Source: Microlunatus antarcticus
GTDB taxonomy: Bacteria > Actinomycetota > Actinomycetes > Propionibacteriales > Propionibacteriaceae
DNA: 37,872 bases
Assembly (NCBI RefSeq): GCF_014193425.1
Contig: NZ_JACHZG010000004.1
Coordinates: forward strand, 1-37,872
Reading direction: 5' to 3'
This document shows, piece after piece, positions 14,541 through 21,853 of the stretch (the stretch's first letter is position 1; every line of letters begins with the position of its first letter). A model generated the notes under the pieces. The model made no database searches. It had not been told where the DNA came from and worked only from the letters and a program-made list of their open reading frames with translations. The translations under genes were made by a program, and so were the position numbers.

Positions 14541-16320
14541 CTAAACTTTGTCCTCTGGAAGGAAGAACGTCTCGTTGAGACGGCTGTCTGGCTTGAATTG
14601 CGAATACCCGACGCGTGTGATGCCACCGAGGCCGTCGTGCGATACGAATGATTCTTCACGGAACTGCTCGACCCGCTCGCGGGAGTCGTTCGCGCGAAGG
14701 CACTGACCAGGAGTTAAATAGAACGCGAGCGACCGCAAGTGATCTTCGCGCTTGTGAAAAGCTTCGAAGTCTACGGGCGCGCGGGAGAGCGACTCGACCT
14801 CCAACAAGACGCTCTCGACGAGAGACCTCTTCAGGCGGCGAGGTAGGGCTGGGATAAGGTTAAGCATCCCGTCCTCGCTGACAACGATGATGAGGCATCT
14901 CCCGCCAGCCTCTTCCAAATAGCGGTGTGCCGAGTTGAAGCGTGCCCCTCGACTAGCGTCCCCCAAGCCCGGTACTGCGCGGCCATCGAGGATCGCGCCA
15001 ATGGCATGACACAGGCCGCTGGGGTCGACGATGATCGCGCCGTCAATTGCAGAGACCGCCAGAAGTGTCGATTTGGTTAGCAGATCAGGTACGGCCTGCA
15101 TTGCTGGGGGAGAGAGACGAATGGCCTCCGCCGGCGCATCAGCATGGACCACCAGCATCGTTCCATGCGCCTGATTAGATGCAGTTAGTGCCAGATCCCA
15201 AAGTAGCCCGACATCGGCTTCATCTCCAAAGAGTCGCTCGACTGCGTCTTCGAATGCGTCTCGGGCTAAGCGCTCCCGCGGAACCGAAGCATGGCCATCG
15301 GTTACCACCAACAGCGCTACTCCAGCATGTTCTAACTCCCACGAGCCTCGGCCGATCACGCGCAGGAGAAAAGCCGACTCGCGTTCGGCCGCATAGCCGT
15401 CGACAAGAGTGCCTAGGCCGAGAGCGACATGTCCGTTCGTTATGAGCTGAAGGTCGGGGTCAGTCATCTCGAGAGCCTTGCGTAACGCCCGAGTCTCACT
15501 GAGTCTGATTGGACTTTCAAACTTAAGTTTGAGCAAGTAGTCAGACTCGGCGCCCACCAGCATGGTTCCAACTCCGGTGCGTCCCTCATACGGCTGCGCG
15601 GCAACGAGGTTCATCGCTGAATACGGGTCGCCGCCCCAGTAAGCACCTTTAAAATAGACAAGTTGGCGAACGAACTCGCCTGATGCTCGTCGGACTACTT
15701 CGGTGCGGTCATTACGCAACAACCCCTGTGGCTGCTCGGATATGGAAAGTGCGAAGGAGGCGCTCTGAAGAAGTTCGTGGATTACTGCCTCTTGAAGAGA
15801 CAGATACATCTTGATCCGGTGATCGTATTCTCGAAGTGAAAGTGTTGGGAGGGCATCCCACCTGCTGCCTATGACGCCTATGACTGGGTAGACCCGATAG
15901 CGCCCTACCCTTTCCGAGTAACCAACAAACCATCGCCGGAAATCGTGAGCGGCGTCTGAGTTCAACGCTCTTGCAACGGCCGCAGCTCGACACTCATCAA
16001 GCAGGCCAGCATGGTAACGGTCGTGAGAACCAGCATCGGTACTGAGTATATTGCGATTCTCGTGGTATATTGCGATTCTCGTGACTTTCGTAAGCTGCGT
16101 CACCAGCGGTCATGCATCCGGCGAGGATCTCAGGTGCGATCCCGGCGTTCTCCGGTTCTACACATATGGGCTGCTCGGTCGGCTCCTCCGCGAACCCGAC
16201 AAGTAACACCATGGGAGCCACGATCACGCCGATTGAGTTGAGCGACTCGTTGGCTACTGCCTCAAAGTCCACGCGAAAATGGGGCTGAAACCCCCACATA
16301 AACTGGTTAATTATTGACAT
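14541..16320 (-). pseudogene. Diadenylate-cyclase-like (DisA_N/DAC) gene, frameshifted
   Basis: Translation from ATG 16320, which has a perfect AGGAG site, gives MSIINQFMWGFQPHFRVDFE... until a 19-bp tandem duplication (16047-16084) shifts the frame. The remainder is open to TAG 14541. Removing one copy restores a single frame of about 586 residues. The N-terminal part (about 370 residues) has no recognised family and resembles in position the sensor domains seen before DAC domains. The C-terminal part carries DAC features: HGTMLVVHADAPAEAIRLSP, AIDGAIIVDPSG (the DGA motif), GDASRGARFNSAHRY in the place of the RHR motif, and IIVVSEDG. RFN replaces RHR, so the product, if any, may not be c-di-AMP. 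As sequenced, only truncated products are expected. Less GC-rich than its neighbours, which suggests transfer. Confidence 0.75.
16047..16084. repeat. 19-bp tandem duplication causing a frameshift
   Basis: Units 16047-16065 and 16066-16084 both read TATATTGCGATTCTCGTG plus one base (G, then A). The extra 19 bp (19 = 3x6+1) moves translation out of frame between the SD-led start at 16320 and the long downstream frame. Both frames therefore contain a HENRNI peptide. Short tandem repeats like this can be gained or lost by slippage. Confidence 0.92.
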
Positions 16321-16324
16321 TTCG

Positions 16325-16351
16325 CTCCTACTTCATCGTTATCCGATTCTA
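16325..16351 (-). promoter_or_regulatory. Ribosome site and -10 box fixing the cyclase-gene start
   Basis: AGGAG (16329-16325) lies 4 nt before ATG 16320 on the minus strand. TAGAAT (16351-16346) is a good -10 hexamer, implying a leader of about 20 nt. This decides the start at 16320 rather than the GTG at 16103, which has no ribosome site. Confidence 0.65.
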
Positions 16352-16672
16352 GGCGTCACGATGTCGCTCCGGCGCTGACGCGCTGATCGCACAGGACGAT
16401 TTTCTATCCGCCGCATGCTTGACGAGGGTGGCTGAGCGAGGATTGGTAGCTCGACCCCGACGTCGAGAAGCGGTCACCTTGTCCGTACTACCGACCTTGA
16501 GCTTCTTGCTCCTTGGTCAGTTTCGGTGGAGGTCATAGTTGCGACGCTGCGGCGTGGTCGACCACCACCTTCGGTCGCCCGACAGGGATGCAGAGCGACG
16601 CAGCGTCAGTGCTCGGCTAATCTACGCGAACCGCAGCCATGGGCTCCACGACCACCAGGAAGACTGATCGAC
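16352..16672. other. Intergenic region before the DUF4062-like gene
   Basis: No gene is seen. TTGACG at 16419-16424 could be a -35 box for the rightward gene, but no matching -10 is clear. The open frame upstream of 16673 (from GTG 16526) reads as arginine/proline-rich noncoding-type sequence and is not accepted as an N-terminal extension. Confidence 0.5.
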
Positions 16673-17536
16673 ATGACGTTTCCTTCAACCGTGCTCAAGG
16701 TGTTGATCGCATCGCCAGGCGACACGCGAGCGCTTCGTGACGAGGCAGAACGTGCGCTGCACGAGTGGAACGGTGACCGAGCAGAAACTTCCGGAGCCAT
16801 CCTTCTGCCCCGACGCTGGGAGACGAACGCCGTTCCGCTGGTAACCGGAACCGACGGCCAGAGCGTAATCAACTCGCAACTGGTGGATGACGTCGATATC
16901 GTCATCGGCATCTTCCACGCCACCCTCGGCCGCCCCACCCCGAGGGCGGTCTCGGGCACCGCTGAGGAGCTAGCCGCCAGCTCCGCCGCCGGCAAGCCAG
17001 TTCACGTCTTCTTCGGCTCCATGCCGATCCCGCACGACCACGACCGCGACCAGCTGGCAGCCCTCGACGCCTTCAAGAAAGAGATGAGCAAGCAGTCCCT
17101 TTACAGCTCCTATGACACCCCGGGGTCGCTAAACCAGCAGATCAAGTCCGTCATCGAGTACGACCTCAAGGTCTTCGACGTCGCCAACTCAACGGGAACT
17201 CGAGCACCGCGCGGCGCCTCCTTCCGTGTGAACTACGTCTACGACCGTGAGCCTGACGCACGAGGAAAGATGACCACGAGGCACGAGCGCCTGCACTTCG
17301 TGAACGACGGCGACGCCCTCGCTGAGAACCTCACCTTCGAGCTCGACCCTGGACCTGACGGTTCGGCACCCACGACCTGGGGCGGTGATGGCCCCTTCAC
17401 CGTCGCGCCCAACGGCGGGAGCTTCGACGTCGCGACGATCACCTACGCTGGTGTCAGCGACAAGGTCACCCTCAAGCTGCGTTGGACAGAAGCGGACGAG
17501 ACGCGGGAGTCCTCCCAGACCGTGACCTTCTACTAG
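16673..17536 (+). CDS. DUF4062-like protein with C-terminal Ig-like domain
   Basis: The 287-residue protein begins VLKVLIASPGDTRALRDEAERALHEWN and continues ILLPRRWETNAVPLV, QSVINSQLVDDVDIVIGIFHATLGRPT, then SGTAEELAASSAAGKPVHVFFGS. This is the plan of DUF4062-type, TIR/nucleotide-binding-like Rossmannoid domains (residues about 7-165) common in bacterial conflict genes. The conserved glutamate in SGTAEE and the acidic DDVDIVIG strand are in place. Residues about 185-287 form a beta domain (RLHFVNDGDALAENLTFELD, VAPNGGSFDV, KVTLKLRWTE) resembling the membrane protein at 14011. ATG 16673 is chosen because the similarity starts there; AGGAAG lies about 10 nt upstream. Likely a sensor or NAD/nucleotide-handling effector; the activity is inferred. 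Confidence 0.7.
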   Translation: MTFPSTVLKVLIASPGDTRALRDEAERALHEWNGDRAETSGAILLPRRWETNAVPLVTGTDGQSVINSQLVDDVDIVIGIFHATLGRPTPRAVSGTAEELAASSAAGKPVHVFFGSMPIPHDHDRDQLAALDAFKKEMSKQSLYSSYDTPGSLNQQIKSVIEYDLKVFDVANSTGTRAPRGASFRVNYVYDREPDARGKMTTRHERLHFVNDGDALAENLTFELDPGPDGSAPTTWGGDGPFTVAPNGGSFDVATITYAGVSDKVTLKLRWTEADETRESSQTVTFY

Positions 17537-18408
17537 ACCCGGCGCTGGATTGCTCGTCCGCTGCTGCTTCCTCTGCGACCGATGTCGATCCGCCAAACTC
17601 CCGACCGATTGGCCGGCGGCCGCTTATGACTACATGACAGCCTCTTGCTGACAAGGCCATATGCCGCCCGTGGTCGTCGAAGTTGCTGATTCGACGTGTT
17701 CGAGCGGCACCGGCACGCCATCTGAACGGGTGTTTCGGATGATGGTCGTCTATGGTGACGATCCGCGTGCGCGCGGCCCTGCTGCAACAGGCGTCAAGGT
17801 CCCCAGCGGACGCGTTGCCAGTTGCAGGCCGCTGCTCTGATGGACGCCAACCCGTTGTCCCCGCCTGCGCTCCTCGACGAGCACCTCGCCGCTCGAGACA
17901 CCGAGGCGTGTCCACCGCGCGTGCCCTGCTGCGGCAACGGTTCACCTCAGACGAGGCTCGCGTGCTCGCCTCAAAAGATGCCGTCGAACCCGTAGCAACG
18001 AGTTCACACACCTCTTGCACTTCGGATGCGCCGGCCACCAGCAGCCCGGGCTCGCGAGTGCTGAACACCCACGGCCCAGGGGAACTTGGCTCGAGGGGCG
18101 GGGGGAGTAGAGCCAATCGACCGGAGCTGGCACCGGCACCGTCACCGTCGCCAGCACGGCTCCGCTGAGCCGACGAAGCGCACGGCTTGGCGATGCGACT
18201 CGGCCCGTCTCCTAACCGCGCGAGCACGGATGCCGAACGTCCTAGCAGGCCCTTGGCAACACCAGAACAGTGTTGCGGCAGCTCCCGTGCACACGGCGAA
18301 AACGCTCTGCTGATAGATCGCTAGCCAGAGTGCAAGAGGTGTGTGAACTCGTTGCTACAGGTTTGAGCGTCGCGCCTGGCGGACAGCCCTTAGGGCGCGG
18401 AGGTGTCC
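17537..18408. other. Large intergenic stretch with MITE-like insertion
   Basis: Over 870 bp no frame has a ribosome site, recognisable domain or natural composition; the open frames are arginine/serine-rich on both strands. The main structure is the 30-bp inverted repeat at 17992-18358. A short frame from ATG 17840 (MDANPLSPPALLDEHLAARDTEAC) looks protein-like at first but stops within the repeat, so it could be a gene remnant cut by the insertion. Confidence 0.5.
17992..18358. repeat. 30-bp perfect terminal inverted repeats (MITE-like)
   Basis: GTAGCAACGAGTTCACACAC and the next ten bases (17992-18021) are the exact reverse complement of 18329-18358. Pairing continues outward for seven more positions with two mismatches (17985-17991 with 18359-18365). 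The 307-bp interior holds no credible gene. The layout fits a miniature inverted-repeat element or a decayed insertion sequence that lost its transposase. No clean target duplication is obvious. Confidence 0.75.
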
Positions 18409-18957
18409 GTGACGAGGAAGAAGCCTGGTCGAGCAGGGCTTGACCGAGAGCGGGCGCGGCGCCGTGAACTTGACCGATCGAAGGCGGAGCAACGACTGGC
18501 CGACGCGGTGGCATCGGTCGAGACCCCCGTACCCCTCGGGCCGCGCGATGCGGCTCCGCTCCTTGGACCTGCTGCGGCGAGCGACCGAGCCGACCGCGAC
18601 TCAACTTCTGCCGGCGTCCGGCTGCCCGGGCAACGCGTTGAGTGCCTGTGGTGCGGTTCGTCCACGCCAGTGAAGAGGCGCGGACCCCTCCCCCGGTTCT
18701 GCTCGGCGAACTGTCGCCACCGGGCCTGGGAACAGGAGCGGGCGGCCCGTGCTGGCCGCGCAGCCGTCGTCAAGGTCGACCGATTCGTCGCCACGTACCC
18801 GGGCAGCAGCGAGGCGTGGGCCAACCATCTCGAGCGGCTCGCCGCCGACGTGCGCAACGGCCGGCTCGAAGGCGAGGTCCTGACCGGACCTCTGGATGCC
18901 GTCTGCGCGGCGATCGCCTACCGGCAACGCGACGACGAGAGCAGCAACCGTCGGTAG
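18409..18957 (+). CDS. Zinc-finger protein of unknown function
   Basis: The protein has 182 residues from GTG 18409, chosen because GGAGG lies 5 nt upstream; GTG 18403 is in frame but overlaps that site. An N-terminal basic helix (RKKPGRAGLDRERARRRELDRSKAEQRL) precedes a treble-clef-type zinc finger, CLWCGSSTPVKRRGPLPRFCSANCRHRAWEQ (about 94-124: CxxC ... FCSxxCRxRAW). The C-terminal region is helical (VKVDRFVATYPGSSEAWANHLERLAADVRNGRLEG). Similar CxxC/FCSxxCRxRA proteins are frequent in actinobacterial mobile DNA and phages, usually unnamed. Probably nucleic-acid-binding. It is the last gene before attR. Confidence 0.65.
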   Translation: MTRKKPGRAGLDRERARRRELDRSKAEQRLADAVASVETPVPLGPRDAAPLLGPAAASDRADRDSTSAGVRLPGQRVECLWCGSSTPVKRRGPLPRFCSANCRHRAWEQERAARAGRAAVVKVDRFVATYPGSSEAWANHLERLAADVRNGRLEGEVLTGPLDAVCAAIAYRQRDDESSNRR

Positions 18958-19345
18958 TTGGCCACGCCCGGCACAGTGATAGCGCGCAACGCTGCTCGCG
19001 GGTCATCTTGCAAGGGAGCGCTGGATGCGGGCTCGAGGAACGTTCCCCCTGAAGGGGAACGACCTAACTTCACCGAACGCCCGCCCGTCTCCAAGGTCGC
19101 CGGGTGGCCGGCACGCAAACTGGCCGGGATAGCGACAGAGCGCTTGGTCCTGTGCCAGCATCGAATTGTTCGATTACCGATGCCCCGGGGGCGGCCTGGG
19201 CACTTTTTGGGCACACGAGGTCGAAAAACGCCGCCGACGTTCGACAAATGTCGACAGACCCGATCCGGGTATCGTTCCTAGTCATAACCACATTCGGCGG
19301 CTTTCGACAGACGTCGCCAGACATCAAAAATACGCCCTGGGCGCG
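18958..19345. other. attR-proximal noncoding arm with repeats
   Basis: No gene is seen. TGGGCACTTTTTGGGCAC (19197-19214) repeats the double TTGGGCAC unit seen near attL. A direct repeat TTCGACAAATGTCGACAGAC (19240-19259) recurs at 19303-19322 with three differences, and its first copy contains the palindrome TCGAC-AAAT-GTCGA. These are plausible arm-type recombinase sites. Confidence 0.5.
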
Positions 19346-19389
19346 CTTTCAAGGCGGCAGCACGGGTTCGAATCCCGTTGGGGGTCCCA
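19346..19389 (+). repeat. attR core: displaced 3' end of tRNA-Glu
   Basis: Positions 19346-19385 repeat the anticodon-to-acceptor part of tRNA-Glu with A at 19362, which restores a Watson-Crick A49-U65 T-stem pair, then C and CCA. No 5' half precedes it, so it is the displaced chromosomal tRNA end left at the far junction. Confidence 0.9.
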
Positions 19390-19536
19390 AGCGGGATTTC
19401 GCCTCTCTCGAGGAGTTCCTTCTCGTCTCGCGGGTGGCCGGCCGCCAGCGGCGTTGATCCACGGCGCCCGTCAAGTCGTTGATCGAGTGAAGGACTTCAC
19501 CGCCACCCGCAGGTCGGCGGTGCAACTGGCTGACGA

Positions 19537-20544
19537 TCACCGCTGCGGGTGGATGACCGCCTTGACGGAGTCGGGCACGGTGCTGGCGAGCAGCAACGCG
19601 TCCTCGGTCTGCGCGAGCGGGAAGTGGTGGGTGATCAGCGGTTCCACGTCGACCCGGCCCGACGAGATCAGGGCGATCGCCAGTGGCCAGGTGTTCTGGT
19701 AGCGGTTGACCAGACTGATGGTGAGCTCGTTGACGTTGAGCTGCGACAGGGGCAGGGCGATGGCCTCCTCCTTCGACATCCCGATCATCGCCGCGCGCCC
19801 CGCCGGGCGGAGGCGACGCAGTCCGCGACCAAGGACGCCGGGCGCTCCCGAGCACTCGAGCAGCACGTCGAAGGCCTTCGACCCCGGCTCGTCGGAGTGC
19901 TCGGTCTCGAAACCCATGGAGCGGGCGAGGTCCAGCCGGAACGCGGACACGTCGGTCACCGTGACCGACAGGGCTCCGAAGGCCCGCGCAGCGGCGGCCG
20001 CCAGCAGCCCGACGGGACCGGCGCCGGTGACCAGCACCTCGTCGCCGGCCTCGAGACCGGCGCGCTTGCAGCCCCAGATGCCGACCGACAGCGGTTCAGC
20101 CAGGGCACCCTGCTCGAAGGTCATCGCGTCCGGCAGCCGGTGCAGGTTGCGGGCGTCGATCGCCATCTTCTCCATCAGCGCACCGTCGTAGGGCGGCGTG
20201 GCGAGGAAGACGAGGTCGGGGCAGAGGTGGTAGCGCCCGGCGAAGCACTGGGCGCAGTTCCGGCAGGGGGTGCCGGGCTCGATCGCGACCCGGTCGCCGA
20301 CCTCGACGTTCGTGACGTCAGCGCCGACCTCGACGACCTGGCCGGCGACCTCGTGCCCCAGGACGATCGGCCCGTCGACGACGTAGTCGCCGATCCGCCC
20401 GACCTTGTAGTAGGCGGTGTCGGAGCCACAGACCCCGACTGCCTCGACCCGGACGACGGCCTGCTGGGGCAGCGGAACAGGGTCGGGGACCTCGCGGATC
20501 TCGATGCGGTGCAGCTCGGGCATGACGGCGGCGCGGTTGGACAT
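19537..20544 (-). CDS. Zinc-dependent polyol/sugar dehydrogenase (MDR family)
   Basis: The protein has 335 residues from ATG 20544 (GAGGAG upstream). Zinc site: VGVCGSDTAYY, then GPIVLGHEVAGQVVEVG (catalytic Cys, His-Glu). The structural zinc lobe has cysteines in GTPCRNCAQCFAGRYHLCPD. The NAD-binding Rossmann motif is VLVTGAGPVGLLAA. The AEPLSVGIWGCKRAGL block is typical of sorbitol/xylitol/L-idonate-type dehydrogenases. It should oxidise a polyol or sugar acid imported by the ABC system encoded upstream in the same direction. A strong hairpin precedes it, so it may be expressed at a different level from the transporter. Confidence 0.88.
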   Translation of the reverse strand: MSNRAAVMPELHRIEIREVPDPVPLPQQAVVRVEAVGVCGSDTAYYKVGRIGDYVVDGPIVLGHEVAGQVVEVGADVTNVEVGDRVAIEPGTPCRNCAQCFAGRYHLCPDLVFLATPPYDGALMEKMAIDARNLHRLPDAMTFEQGALAEPLSVGIWGCKRAGLEAGDEVLVTGAGPVGLLAAAAARAFGALSVTVTDVSAFRLDLARSMGFETEHSDEPGSKAFDVLLECSGAPGVLGRGLRRLRPAGRAAMIGMSKEEAIALPLSQLNVNELTISLVNRYQNTWPLAIALISSGRVDVEPLITHHFPLAQTEDALLLASTVPDSVKAVIHPQR

Positions 20545-20564
20545 GGTGGGCTCCTCTTCGAACC

Positions 20565-20602
20565 GGACGGGCCGGCGCACCGAGCAGCGCACCGGCCCGT
20601 CC
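20565..20602 (-). promoter_or_regulatory. Intercistronic hairpin between permease and dehydrogenase
   Basis: GGACGGGCCGG (20565-20575) pairs perfectly with CCGGCCCGTCC (20592-20602), and the stem can extend inward by a few G-C pairs past a bulge. No U-run follows on the minus strand. It probably stabilises or attenuates the transcript between the transport genes and the dehydrogenase. Confidence 0.6.
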
Positions 20603-20617
20603 TCGGGTGATGGGTGG

Positions 20618-21853
20618 TCAGGCGCGTCCGTGGCTGGCCCGGCTGCGCCGAGCCAGGGAGTCGATGCCGACCGCGACGGCCAGCACCACACCGGTGATCA
20701 CGAAGCGGTAGGACGACTCGAGGTTCAGCAACGTCAGCCCGTTGGCGATCGCGGAGATGACCAGGGTGCCGAGCAACGCCGAGAACGCGCTGCCCCGGCC
20801 GCCGAACAAGCTGGTGCCGCCGATGACGGCCGCCGCGATCGCGTTCAGGTTGACGTCACCCGTGCCGCTGCTGAGGTTGGCCGAGGCGAGCCGCCCGGCC
20901 GAGAGCAGACCGCCGACGCTGGCCAGCAGCGCGGTGAGCACGAATGCCGACCAGTAGATGAACGACACGTTGATACCGGACCGACGGGCCGCCTCGCGGT
21001 TGCCTCCGACCGCCAGCAACGAGCGGCCCCACTTCGTCCGGGTGATCGCGTAGTTCGCGACGAGCACCAGGATCAGGAAGAAGACCAGCATCCAGCCCAC
21101 ACCACGTGCCCGGTTCAGATACCAGAACACGAACTCGAGTGCGATCAGCAGCAGCACCGCCCCGCCGACCACGACGCCGAGCGGCGGAGCGGACAGGTTG
21201 GCCCGCGTGCGGCGACGTCGCACGCCGAGCCGGGCCAGTAGGAAGCCGGCGGCGAACACCGCACCCAAGGCGTACGAGACCGGTGCCGGCAGGAATGCGA
21301 GCTGGGCGAACTGCACCAGGGCCGAGTCGAACGGCAGGTTGATCGAGCCCTGGTCGCCCAGGATGGCGAGCTGCAGACCGAGGAAGGCCAGCAGTCCCGA
21401 GAGGGAGGCGACGAAGCTCGGCATCCCGAACTTGGTCAGCAGGACCCCGTAGAGCAGCCCGATCGCGCAGGCCACCAGGCAGGCGACGAGCACCGCCAGC
21501 CCGAGGTTGAGGCCGTGCCGGACGAACAGCACGGCCGTGATGGCGGCGGAGAACCCGCTGACGGACCCCACCGAGAGGTCGATCTCACCGACCAGCAGCA
21601 CGAACACGATGCCCAGGGCGATCACGCCGACCGCGGCCGAGTCCAGCGTCAGGTTCACGAGGTTGACGCTCGACAGGAACACCGGGTTCAGGATCTGGAA
21701 GATCACCGCGATGATCACCAGACCGATGACGACCGGGAGGAAGCCGAGGTCTCCGTCCCGGATGTTCCTCAAGGAAGAGCTGACGACGCCACGCGCCCCG
21801 CTGCTGTCGCTGAGTCGTTCGTCCGTGCGGTCGAGCGCCGTGTTGGTGCTCAC
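20618..21853 (-). CDS. Sugar ABC transporter permease (RbsC/XylH type)
   Basis: The protein has 411 residues from GTG 21853, which overlaps the ATPase stop (GTGA). It has ten or more hydrophobic helices and the family signature VLLVGEIDLSVGSVSGFSAA. The conserved cytoplasmic loop is AITRTKWGRSLLAVGGNREAARRSGI, followed by NLNAIAAAVIGGTSLFGGRGS. These mark the BPD_transp_2 group importing pentoses, ribose, xylose or galactosides. It is longer than RbsC and closer to XylH. It works with the ATPase and binding protein encoded immediately upstream. Confidence 0.92.
   Translation of the reverse strand: MSTNTALDRTDERLSDSSGARGVVSSSLRNIRDGDLGFLPVVIGLVIIAVIFQILNPVFLSSVNLVNLTLDSAAVGVIALGIVFVLLVGEIDLSVGSVSGFSAAITAVLFVRHGLNLGLAVLVACLVACAIGLLYGVLLTKFGMPSFVASLSGLLAFLGLQLAILGDQGSINLPFDSALVQFAQLAFLPAPVSYALGAVFAAGFLLARLGVRRRRTRANLSAPPLGVVVGGAVLLLIALEFVFWYLNRARGVGWMLVFFLILVLVANYAITRTKWGRSLLAVGGNREAARRSGINVSFIYWSAFVLTALLASVGGLLSAGRLASANLSSGTGDVNLNAIAAAVIGGTSLFGGRGSAFSALLGTLVISAIANGLTLLNLESSYRFVITGVVLAVAVGIDSLARRSRASHGRA

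Larger units (their letters stand above)
9584..19385. mobile_element. Integrated element in tRNA-Glu carrying defence-like cargo
   Basis: An element of about 9.8 kb is delimited by a 40-bp direct repeat of the tRNA-Glu 3' segment (9584-9623 and 19346-19385, one mismatch). Just inside the tRNA end are an excisionase-like HTH gene and an intact tyrosine recombinase, the classic order of a tRNA-integrating element. Cargo: a HEPN nuclease cassette, a cyclase-like gene broken by a small duplication, a DUF4062-like gene and a zinc-finger gene. No capsid, tail, replication or conjugation genes are visible. It is therefore a genomic island, a satellite or a reduced integrative element rather than a complete phage. 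Several cargo stretches (11.3-12.2 and 14.4-16.4 kb) are visibly less GC-rich than the flanks. Confidence 0.88.

Noticed and set aside
14541-16103. GTG 16103 as the true start of the cyclase-like gene
   Set aside because: It has no ribosome site, whereas ATG 16320 has AGGAG at ideal spacing and a -10 box; the 19-bp duplication explains the break.
16526-16672. N-terminal extension of the DUF4062-like protein from GTG 16526
   Set aside because: The added residues are arginine/proline-rich with no family match, and the domain begins right after ATG 16673.
17472-18227. 251-codon minus-strand and 138-codon plus-strand frames in the 17.5-18.2 kb gap
   Set aside because: Composition is noncoding-like, no ribosome site or domain is visible, and both run through the inverted-repeat element.
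9584-19389. Island as a prophage
   Set aside because: Only integrase and excisionase functions are phage-like; no structural, packaging, lysis or replication genes are visible.
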